A stretch of DNA of 64,000 nt, from assembly GCA_021234155.1 (NCBI GenBank), contig JAJEKV010000008.1, positions 20,805,959 to 20,869,958 on the forward strand. Direction: 5' to 3'. The stretch is from Isoetes taiwanensis (lineage: Eukaryota; Streptophyta; Lycopodiopsida; Isoetales; Isoetaceae). Position numbers and translations under genes: made by a program. A model generated the notes under the pieces. The model did not search any database and was not told where the DNA came from. It saw nothing but the letters and a program-made list of their open reading frames with translations. Positions 46,746 through 56,024 of the stretch are shown here, piece after piece (position 1 is the first letter of the stretch; each line of letters opens with the position of its first letter).

Positions 46746-49700
46746 ATATCTCATGAAGCTAGCGCTGAAGAATCCTGTGACAAGAACCTCGAGCAGAGAA
46801 GAATGATGCTGATTACATGGATGTGGAAGAGATTAATGCAAATAAGAATGAGCAGCCACCTGAAGCAAATGCAGATAATATTAAAAACCCAGCCGGTGCT
46901 AATGAGGAAAGAAGAATAGTGGTTTCCAGATTAACATGGAAGGATGAGAAAGTGAATTTGCATCATCAGTGCAACAGAGGAATTATTGGTGAAGGTGTGC
47001 TTACTATGGGATCCTATGCACTGCTATAATGGACAGGCTATTGGTAATGACTCTGTGGGAGTCTCCATTTCTTCAATACAACTTCATAACTTCAGTATTG
47101 AGCTGAAGGACAAACACTGTTATGCTTGCAATAATATCAATAGTGGTTTAGAGTTGCTAGTCTTGTTGCTCTGGCCAGTGGACTCCATTGAGATAATAGG
47201 AAAAGGGTTGCTTCAAAGAACAAAGTGTGTTGGAGAAAATAATGTGGTGGTGGATGAAAATGACATTTCTTCCATACCTCCTATGGATGTATCCATACCA
47301 GAAAGAAGGGCCTACAACTTCTTGAAGAGGAGGAAGAGGAAGGAAAAGCTTCAGACTGTGAAAGATACTAACAACTGCACTGAAGAGACTATGCAAGCCA
47401 TCAGAGGGGGGGATTGTGGCTACTCCAACAACTGCTTTGGTAGATTCATAGTGAAAGAACTTGTGGAAGCCAGATCAATCTACAAGGAGGAAACTCATGA
47501 CGCTAGAAAAACTTATATTTACAATATCATAGAACATGCATTTGGGCCTCATCTGATATCAGGAACATGGAATTTCCTATTGGTGGAAAATGGATATGCA
47601 GGAGTGTAGTGACAACCATACTAGGTATATTAAGCCTCTACATGGTGGAGATTTAGGCAGAACCAAATGAGGGGAGCTCAAACCGGTTGGCATGGTAATC
47701 GGGAAAGGTGAGGACAACTCCCATGATGCTTGTAGCTCAGAGTTTATTCGAGAAGTTTGTTAACTATCATGCTGAGAGTATGCTTCACAAAAGTGCAGTT
47801 GTTGAAGAGGGGTGCAAGAAAGTAGTTCGAATGTTGCCTACATATTTCACACAAAAAGTGATTTTACAAATGATCGACAATCTTCTAGAGGAAATGGGTT
47901 TGGACAAGATTTCACAATCAGCCTTCAGCAAGCTCTGGAGTAAGCATTTTTCAGATGTCAAAAGAATGCAATATAACAACTTCTCAAAGTGCAATATATG
48001 CGTGAATTTGTTAGATAAGCGTGAGAAGTCGAAGCTTGAGGTGGAAAGATCAGCGATTCGGAAGGAAATAAGAATTCACATGATGGAGCAAATGTCATGT
48101 CGATCAACATACTAGATGTGGAGATGCTTGTCTACAATGGAACCAGAGAATTTTCTATGCGTCATTCATGACAAGATGGATCAGCAAAAAACATGTTCGC
48201 CTCAGTTTAGGGCTATTTGAAGTCTGTTGCAAGGTCCTTCACATTGCAAATATGACTAGCTGGATTCATAACTCATGGCCAGGGAGCAGTGCATCACGAC
48301 CATTTTACATTAGAATTAGGGGCTGATAGTCCAAACTTCCATGTTGGTAGCATTGCAAAAGCATTGCGCGATTTGGAACATCATTTTAATGGAGATGTTC
48401 ATTCTTGTAAGCCATTGCAATATCTCTTCAAGGCATTGCATGACACTGCTCCCATGAAACTAGAGGATTTGACCATAGGAAGGATGAATGGGCCAGCACC
48501 TTCAATTCATGTGAACCCAATACCGGGGCGCCGACTACCCATGATGCTACTCTTGCAACTTGACAATTGTGCTGGCCAGAATAAAAATAGATACTTGTTT
48601 GCATACTTGTCGTATCTTACATGGATTGGAGTGTTTGAAATGGTCTATATTGATTACTTGATGCCTGGCCACACTCACGAAGACATTGATGCAATGTTTG
48701 GGCATTATATGATCAAATTGCAGAAAAGTGATGTCACCACCTATCCAAGGCTTTTGGAGCTATTTAATCAATGTTCTTCACCTTCTCCTATTGATTCATT
48801 GATACAAGAAGTCCCCAACTGGAAAGAATTCATAGACGGTTATGCTCGTGAAGACCTTTAGGCATAGTGCCCCATTGCAGTTTAGGTTTTGGGTGAAAAA
48901 TGGAAAGCGAATAATGCAATATAAGATGAGGGCTACAGATCCTTTGAGGAAACTGCAAGATAAGGATATATTGATTTGGAAAGAAGATGTGGCAAGTGAA
49001 CCAATGGTGCCGACGGGAGAGCCTAAGGCAATGAAACCATTAGGAGAAGTGAAGGACTGTGAACAGACTATGGAAGGGATAATGGAGTATATAAAGTACT
49101 GGGAGAAATCCTTAGCAGATAAACACATAGCACCAGAGAGAAGAGCATGCAATGAAGCACTTGTAAATTATTGGAATGAAGTTCATATACTTTTAGGGAG
49201 TTTGGACACAACTAGTAGTGTCCTTCAAGAGGATTGGCTACCTCAAAGTCGATGGAGGCTAGAACATGGTTAATTCCAACCTGATCAGCAGCCGATCCAT
49301 TTGATGACAGAGGAGTCTGAAGAGGAGGTGAAAGAGGTAAAAGAGCACTATATTGGACCTAGAAAGGAGCGTCCCAAATATTATGGACTTGCTCCATATG
49401 ATCCTAAGATGGATTTGAAGGATGACCAATATTTGATCGTCAGGCCATCAGATGAAGATACTTATTCTATTTGGTTAGGGTATACCGTCTCGAGCATTTG
49501 TAGGGAAGCTAATAACCCTAACAGAAACAAGATGCATGTGGAGTGGTGGCGCCCAGTAAGTGGAAAAGGAGTCATTACTGAAAAAGAGCGCCACAAAGAT
49601 TGTTTTAATAAGCAATGGAAGTATGATGCAAATGATCCGCCCCAATGGGTGGAAATTAAATTCGTGTTGATGTCATGGAATCCCAGAAAGGGCAAGGTGG

Positions 49701-49789
49701 ATCCGAGAAAGGGGTACATGAGGATTCCAATCTCTGTGAAGGATAAAGTTCTGAAGTCACTAGAGAAGATAGCCGAACAAGCAAAATAA
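46746..49789 (+). pseudogene. DUF7869-like protein of unit 1 (probable RNase H-like transposase), frameshifted
   Basis: Homologous segments to 56025-58901 run in order. These are: SRLTWKDEKVNLHHQCN (46817-47029); ELVEARSIYKEETHDARKTYIYN (to 47609); AESMLHKSAVVEEG and a Cys pair FSKCNIC (47708-48115); the core FTLELGADSPNFHVGSI...LLQLDNCAGQNKNR (48546-48590) and PGHTHEDIDAMFG (48664-48702); LQFRFWVKNGK; then a C-terminal domain with YSIWLGYTV (about 49471) and VEWWRPV (about 49538) ending at 49789. The DNCAGQNKN / GHTHEDID pair defines the DUF7869-type core, which I take to be an RNase H-like nuclease; that is inference. Frame changes near 46985, 47610, 48110 and 48862 make it a pseudogene as given, unless some are introns. 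Confidence 0.7.
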
Positions 49790-50115
49790 AGTACGAGAGT
49801 CCATGAATATCTTACAATGTGAATGTTACTTTCATTGTAATCCTACTTTTAGTGCATCTTACTTTTCATTGTATTCGTGCTTTCATTGTAATCTTACTTT
49901 CAGTGTATGAGTATCTTACTCTACATGAATGTGGAATACTAGCTTGTGATTAACTAAGTTACATCTACTTAAATGTGGAATATTGGCTTGTGATTAACTA
50001 AGTGTTAAACTTGTAATTTGAGACCTGTTAGAATTAAGGCTGATAATAAAAAGCATTTACATGCAATTTCACATTGTTGAAATTGGGGTTGTCACTATTT
50101 ATAAATTTCAAAATG

Positions 50116-50152
50116 ATGGAATAATTTCAAAATAACGGAGTCGTGGTTTATA
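50116..50152 (-). repeat. Unit 1 right terminal inverted repeat
   Basis: Reverse complement partner of 38287-38323. It lies 327 bases beyond the stop codon of the DUF7869-like gene. The flank immediately outside is GCACAAAT, against ACTGTTT on the other side, so no target duplication beyond the possible TATA is visible. Confidence 0.85.
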
Positions 50153-50650
50153 GCACAAATTTATAAATATTCAATTTGATATTTAAAGTGAAAATAGCGA
50201 TAATCTCTAGGGAAGTTGTTTCACTAAAATGCCAGTTTTTAAAATAAGAAACACATATGGGATTTAAAAAGAAAATGGATGTAGTGCATATATAAAGTGC
50301 CCAAGGATTTGGACCCTGGTATTTTCAATTGACACATACCTATACAAATTAAAAACATCATTATCATTACTGAAACATAGAACTACTTGATCCCCAAGCC
50401 ATCAATTAACTATGAAAACATTATTTCTATGAAAGCCCATTGCTAAACTTAAGCAAGCTGACATGCAAAAGAAGCAACACTAAATCCCTTACCAAATACA
50501 TGAACAGATATAACTGCTTTCTTTTCTTTTTTTTTGTGAAAATATGAAAGATAAATCTTTACTAATTGGCATAGTATCGGCATAGATTCAGGAACCTTAT
50601 AGATGCTTAGAAGAATAGAATAGAATAGAATAGGTTTTTTATCGTCCACT
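50153..50650. other. Flanking DNA, no gene seen
   Basis: AT-rich sequence between the right end of unit 1 and the next repeat. Contains a GAATA microsatellite (about 50611-50631). No supported frame. Confidence 0.4.
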
Positions 50651-50757
50651 GAGACCAATCGGCCTATGGGACCTGGAAGGAGCCCCGAAGAACTTATTAC
50701 CGTCCGGTTAAAAACCCCCGCTCGGGGGTTTTCGAGGGAAAACCGTGGCGCGAATAA
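50651..50757. repeat. Dispersed 107-bp repeat with CCCCCG/CGGGGG hairpin, copy 1
   Basis: It begins GAGACCAATCGGCCTATGGG and ends AAAACCGTGGCGCGAAT. Inside, AAAACCCCC, loop GCTC, GGGGGTTTT forms a perfect 9-bp stem. A related copy is at 53859-53970. It is probably part of a longer, unidentified repeat family. Confidence 0.6.
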
Positions 50758-50799
50758 GAATGTTATCAAACCGCATAAAGTATACATCATCGTGAAATA

Positions 50800-51725
50800 A
50801 ATGTGTATGTACATGTCAAGTATGCGTGCCGGAGGACATAGCTGATCTCGCATGTCCATGACCTCCTCGAAGGTATGACCCTAGCATCCGTGACGGATGC
50901 CGCGTGCTCAATGTCACATGTAGCGGCCGGCAGCCCGACCAACTCAAAGATAGCGCGTCCGGATATGATCATATCGTCGGGCAACTTTGAAGGGTATGAG
51001 ATTCATCCTCAATGACTCCCATTTTGGCAAAGATTGACAGAGCTCCCCGTCTCCGACGGTGGCTCACCAATCCATCCGCATGTCTCAATTCGAAGATGAT
51101 GTGCCCCTGCGGCGAATGGAGGCAATGAGTCCAAGGCTTTTCATGGGCAAGTGGGTGCGCTTGAGGTAGCATTGTGGGCCTCGCCCAATGTGGGATTTAT
51201 GTGGTCTTTGGTAGTGTGTTTGTCTTGACTGCTCAAGGGCTGGCATCCCAAAGCTTGCTGATGAAGCAAGCATCAAGATATTGCCTCAAGCTATGGCGAC
51301 CACTGCTTCTGTTTGCACATGTATGCACCTCGCGTTCTCGCACATTCCATCTAGCCATCCATTGAGCTCTCTTTTCCCTCCAACAGGCCTTGAGGCGTTG
51401 TGGCCCCATTGCCATGATATAAGCTAGTTTTGGAAGACGAGCATCGTCCATGTTGACCACCTTCTGAAAATAGACAATGTGGCGATCAAGGGCCGCCCTC
51501 TGAAGAGGCAAGAATCCTGTTTCCTGCAGTAGAATTTGATATGGGACTGTGGACTTCACCCCTAGTGCTCGTACCAAGAAGGCTTTCTGCACCTGCTCCA
51601 AGTCATTCCAAGTAGCGAGGGATACTACTGGGCCCCATACTTCAACCCCGTATAAAAGGACAGGCTCCACTAAGACTTTGAACAGGTGTGACTGATGGGT
51701 CCAATCATACAACTCCGCTAAGGGG
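50800..51725 (-). pseudogene. LINE remnant: region C-terminal to the reverse transcriptase
   Basis: A minus-strand frame at 51712-51233 reads WTHQSHLFKVLVEPVLLYGVEVWGP then LEQVQKAFLVRALG and LLQETGFLPLQRAALDR. This is the typical post-RT region of plant non-LTR elements (L..LV.PVLLYG.EVWG...LE..Q..F...LG). Farther left, in other frames, come HLPMKSLGLIASIRRRG, then HIIFELRHADG and a GVIEDESHTLQSCP block resembling the terminal .EDE.H.L..CP zinc motif. It is a short, frameshifted fragment unrelated in detail to the intact LINE at 39.8-43.3 kb. Confidence 0.65.
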
Positions 51726-51784
51726 CGACAACATGGCTTTACGGTAATAATGTACTACTGGATTTGGTTTGAATTTTTTATTTG

Positions 51785-51938
51785 GGCATTGGCAATGGCA
51801 GAGATATAGAAGCAAAGCAAATAGCAACTAATAAAGATGAGCTTAGCTTCTGCCCAGCTCAGGCATTGGCAATGGCAAAGATATAGAAGCAAAGCAAGTA
51901 GCAACTAACAAAGATGAGCTTAGCTTCTGCCCAGCTTA
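51785..51938. repeat. 77-bp tandem duplication
   Basis: GGCATTGGCAATGGCA... at 51785-51861 is repeated at 51862-51938 with four or five changes. Confidence 0.9.
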
Positions 51939-53662
51939 GAAATTATTATGCTACATGCAATAACAGATCAGAGAAAATGCGCTATAATAGAAAATCAGCC
52001 CCTCTGTTTATCTCAAATGCAACAAGTAATTATGTGTGCTTATTTTGCTAGCTAATCAATGAAGAACAACAGTAACTAGCTTTGTTTTACCTCTGCACTT
52101 GCACTTCAGTTTGTAGACATGCCAAATGATCATCTTCTTTAACCTAAGAAGTGATGCTCAACAACCCACCACTTTATGTAATCTAACAGTATAAGGCTTT
52201 TATTACTTAGTTCTAAAAAGTGCATAGTAGAAGTTCAAACAACTTGTAATCCAACAGCATATGCAGATGAGACCAATGGAGCAGAATGGAAAATATATGC
52301 GTTAGGCTGGGTCACTCTATTGCTAGATTATAAAGCACAAATTGAAGATGCATGCATCAAGGAATAAAAGAAGAGAAGAGATTATGTATATTTAGCAGCC
52401 TTACAAGATTCGAGCTACATACCGTTGTGCAGGTAAAAGAAAAGAAATGTAACATACTCACAAAGATGAAGCTTCTTAATATCCAGAGCTTGGCCAAATT
52501 GCAGGTTCTACCTCCAACCGAAAAGTTTGTTGTTGCCAGTGTTGGGCCTGCATTGCGATGTAGATCATGTGACATGTCTCTCAATGGTCTTGTAACATTA
52601 GAATAGGGATTTTATATTGAAGAAATTATTTAAATGTACGAATGAATATTGCATACTTGATGTCAGATAGCCCGTTGTTTCTTGAAGTTTGAAGCCCACT
52701 GGAGGTTTTGCAAATGCAAAGAGGCATACTGAGGATCCACAAGGTATGTGCTAGCATTGCATTCCCTCTTCCATGTCAAAACCGACATGTCTGGGGATCA
52801 CTTAGCTGTGGTTAATATAGCAGAAGCAGATCCATGACAAAGAATCGAAAGACTGCTATTCTACCGCTCTACTTCCAACCACCACTGGAAAAGATCCATG
52901 TAAATGTAAAAATAACATGCATCTAAAATCAAGACTTCGTAAGAGAAAAACGAAAGCAACTTAAAGACAGAATAATCCAGGAGTTTATAAACTCTAGAAA
53001 CAAAACGAGAATAAACTAAAATTAAACGATAGCTAGCTTCAACCCCCAGCTTTCTGAAACTACATCTGGAATAGATGGATGCAAGAAATCATTGCTGGAC
53101 TTGGGAGGCGCATACAGAGATAAGCCCTATTAGGGCAACGCCTCGTATGCTCATTCTGAGCATTGCACGTATTATGCATGCATGTCTACGCCATGAACCA
53201 AGGGCCAGCCAGATTTCAGATGCGCATACAATTTACAGTCCCAATCACCAGGTGAATGATTTTGTTTGTTCAAGCATATTGAATGTTCTTTGGCAACCCA
53301 TCATCTCTTAAAGTACTTATCTACTATGGTATAGCAAGGATGTGTGGAAGATCTATACATAGTATAAGACATCTAACATGCCAACAAATTGCTGGAAAAA
53401 ACATTTTGGACGTTTTGGAAGATGTTATTTTTTGGTTCGAAAAAAAAAAAAATCAAAAAACATTGGCAACTTCAGCAAAAAAATCGATTGCACAACCACA
53501 ACTAAAGATTTCAAATTTGCTTGGTCACTAATGGCAGAATTGGTGGGAACCTGCCCACTTTGCCGCCGGAGCTTGCTTCCCGAGAATTTGCCCTCTGGCT
53601 TAATGGTTGAATCTAGTGGCAGCACGACGGTTAATATTATCTTATATTATTATCTTATATTA
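51939..53662. other. Intergenic, no gene recognised
   Basis: Short frames only (52352-52606, 53075-53311, 53378-53665). None shows a motif I can name. Confidence 0.35.
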
Positions 53663-53804
53663 TAATGTTATACCGTAAGTGTGTAGTGCATCGAGCCCTA
53701 ATTTGAATGGCCGAGATCATCTGGATGCATCCGAAGGCCGAGATTTATTGCACGACTTACCACCACCGTGATTGGTCATTCTTCGATCTCTTAAGGGGAA
53801 AGGG
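53663..53804. repeat. 142-bp direct repeat, copy 1, flanking the purine tract
   Basis: It is about 85 percent identical to 55631-55773, in the same orientation. Both end CTCTTAAGGGGAAAGGG and run into purine-rich DNA. The spacing is about 1.97 kb. Confidence 0.8.
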
Positions 53805-55557
53805 TAAATAAAAAGGGGGAAAAGGAAAAGGGAAGTGGAAAGGGAGAATGTGAAGACGGAGACCAATCGGCCTATGGGACCCAATACAAAAACGCAGCGA
53901 GCGGATTACTGCCCAGATTAAAAAACCCCCGCCCCGAAGGGTTTTCGAGGGAAAAACCGTGGCAGCAATCAGCCTGCTGACAAACTGTCCTAACAAGGGC
54001 AAAACGTCATGAGGAAAAGGGAAAAGGGTAAAAGGAAAAAGGAAATGGATGGGGATAAAAGAAGAGAAAAAGACATGGAAAACGAAAAAGGGAAAGAGAA
54101 CCTGGGAAAAGGGCACGAGGGAAGGAGGAAGAGGTAAAGTGGAAAAGGTAAATTGAAAGGGCACGAAAAAAAAAGGGAAGAGGGAAAGATTGAAAAAAGG
54201 TGGGAAAAGGGGGAAAAAGAGAAGTATTGAGGAAAGAGGAAAAAGGAAGGGACAAATGCCATAGGAAAAGGGAAAAAAAAAAGAGAGGGAAAAGGAAGGG
54301 GAAAAATGCATCAAGAAAAGGGAAAGAGTGAAAGGTTGGAAAAATGAGGAAAAGAGAAGGGACAAGGGGGAACAAGAAAAGGATGGGGAGAAGGGATGGG
54401 AAAAAGGGCATAGAAAAAGGGAAAGTGAGAAGAAAGAAAAAGAAAAGGGAAAAGGGGGAAAGGGAACCTAGGTAAAGGTCACAAGAAAAAAGAAAAGAGG
54501 GAAACGAGAAAAGGGAAGGGGGGAAAGGCATGAGAGAAAAAGGAAAAGGAAAACGGTGAAGAAAGGGAAGAAAGGAAGCAAAAAAAAAGAAAAAAGGGAA
54601 AAGAAAAGGGGCAAGAGAGAAAGGGTGGGGAAAAGAGGAAAATGGGTATAGGAAATAAGAGAATAAAACAAATGTGCAAAAGGCATGGAAAAATGGAAAA
54701 TGAAAAGGAAATGAAGGAAAAAAGTGCACGGAGGATCGGCAAAGGAGGAAAACGGAAAGAAAAAAATCCATCAAGAAAAGGAAACGGGAAAGAAGGGAAA
54801 GGGAAAGGGAAAGGGAAAAATGACATGAGGAAAGGAAAAGAGAAAAGAAAAATGAAGGGTTGAAAGAAGGAAAAATTGCACGGGAAGAGGGAAAGGATGG
54901 GAAAAGGAGGAGGGAAGCACGGGAAAAATAGAAAAAAAAAGGGTGGGAAAAAGGGCATGGGAAAAGAGAAATAGAAAAGAAAAAAGAATGGAAAAGGGGA
55001 GAAAGAGAGAGAGAGGGCACGGGAAAAAAGAAATGAGGAAAATGGGAAAAGGGAAGAGAAAAAGGGAACATAGAAAAGGGAAAGAGGGAAAGGGTGAGAT
55101 GGAAAAAGAAAAGGTAAAAAAGGCATGGAAAACATGAGGGAGAAAAGCAAAATAGAAGGGAAAAGGGCTTACAAAAAAAGGAGGAAAAGGGTGGGAAAAA
55201 GAGGAAAATGGAAGGCAAAATAGGCATGGAAAAAGGCGAAAGAGTAAAAGGTTGAGAAAAAGGGAAGACGTGGAAAAAGGATGGGGAAAAGAGAAGGTAT
55301 AAAAAAAGAGAAAGGGGAAGGGAAAAGGGCAAAGAAAAAAGAGAAGAGGGAAAAGGTGGAGAAAGGAGCAAAAGGGAAGGGAAAAATGTTATCGGGAGCA
55401 GGGAAGGGGGAAGGAAAGGGATGGGAAAACAAGGAAACATATGAGAAAAACGAGAAAAAAAAAAAGGGAAAAGAAAAAAAAGATGTAGAGAAAATAAGAA
55501 AAAGTGAAATGAGGGATAGAGCAAAAGGGAAAGGGAAAGGGAAAGGAAAGGGATAGG
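53805..55557. repeat. Polypurine tract of about 1.7 kb (GGGAAAA-type)
   Basis: On the plus strand nearly every base from 54011 to 55557 is A or G, built from variants of GGGAAAAGG with occasional GCA or TG interruptions spaced about 70-90 bases apart. Near the left end it is interrupted by a copy of the GAGACCAATCGG repeat (53859-54008). The pyrimidine strand gives an apparent 523-codon frame of F, S, L and P that I do not accept as coding. A tract like this can form triplex or other non-B DNA. Confidence 0.9.
53859..53970. repeat. Dispersed GAGACCAATCGG repeat, copy 2
   Basis: Second copy of the element at 50651-50757, more diverged: GAGACCAATCGGCCTATGGG, then AAAAACCCCCGCCCCGAAGG and TTTTCGAGGGAAAAACCG. 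It interrupts the purine tract and so seems to have inserted there. Confidence 0.6.
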
Positions 55558-55630
55558 GCTTTTCTCACTGCAGCCCAAAGTATTTACAGGCTCTCAACTT
55601 ATGCCCAGCAACGCTGGGCACCATTATTAG

Positions 55631-55773
55631 TAATGTTATAATGTAAGTATGTAATGGACCACGCCCTAATTTGGATGGCTAAGATCACTAGATTGCATCC
55701 GAAGGCCAAGATTTATCGCACGTCATCTCACCACTCTGATTGGTCATTGCTTTGATCTCTTAAGGGGAAAGGG
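55631..55773. repeat. 142-bp direct repeat, copy 2, flanking the purine tract
   Basis: Partner of 53663-53804, followed by only about 60 bases of purine-rich DNA. The pair plus tract could be a duplicated unit whose purine tail expanded in one copy. Confidence 0.8.
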
Positions 55774-55789
55774 GAAAGGAAAAGGAAGG

Positions 55790-56024
55790 ACAAAGGGAAA
55801 ATGAGAAGAGGAGAAAGGGAAAAGAACCAGCATTCAATTAAATTGGGATTATGTCTTAATTTTGGGACAAATTTCATATTGTATGTTTTTTATAGCATAT
55901 TCAAATTCACACAAACCACCTCAAAAGTATGAAAATGTAATCTCATATTATTTACAAAATAGTCAATATTTCACAATATAGCACCATATCATAAAAACGT
56001 GATGAAAAAAATTTACATAGTTAT
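55790..56024. other. Probable left end region of unit 2
   Basis: Between the purine DNA and the DUF7869-like stop codon. By analogy with unit 1 the element terminus should lie here, but the matching right terminus is beyond the window, so no inverted repeat can be assigned. Confidence 0.3.

Larger units (their letters stand above)
38287..50152. mobile_element. Unit 1: large TIR-bounded element with divergent DUF7869-like and ParB-like genes
   Basis: Positions 38287-38323 and 50116-50152 are terminal inverted repeats, 36 of 37 bases matching. The outer ends read TATAAACCACGA. Because TATA is self-complementary, the true end could be AACCACGA with a TATA or TA target duplication. Inside, the ParB-like gene runs leftward (exon 1 near 44.75 kb, exon 2 39608-38615) and the DUF7869-like gene runs rightward (46746-49789). 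Each ends within about 400 bases of a terminus, as expected if both belong to the element. A LINE (39651 to about 43375) has inserted in intron 1 of the ParB-like gene; without it the element is about 8.1 kb. The superfamily is unknown to me. Confidence 0.7.

Noticed and set aside
50449-50859. A 136-codon minus-strand frame
   Set aside because: It runs across the GAGACCAATCGG repeat and unrelated flanking DNA and has no motif.
54007-55578. A 523-codon minus-strand frame rich in F, S, L and P
   Set aside because: It is the pyrimidine strand of a GGGAAAA-type polypurine tract; purine-only DNA on one strand removes stop codons on the other. No domain, signal or homologous pattern supports a protein.
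55850-56000. A terminal inverted repeat for unit 2 like that of unit 1
   Set aside because: TTTATAGCA occurs here and beside the unit 1 right end, but the CCACG(A)TCCG body of the unit 1 terminus is missing and the other end is outside the window.
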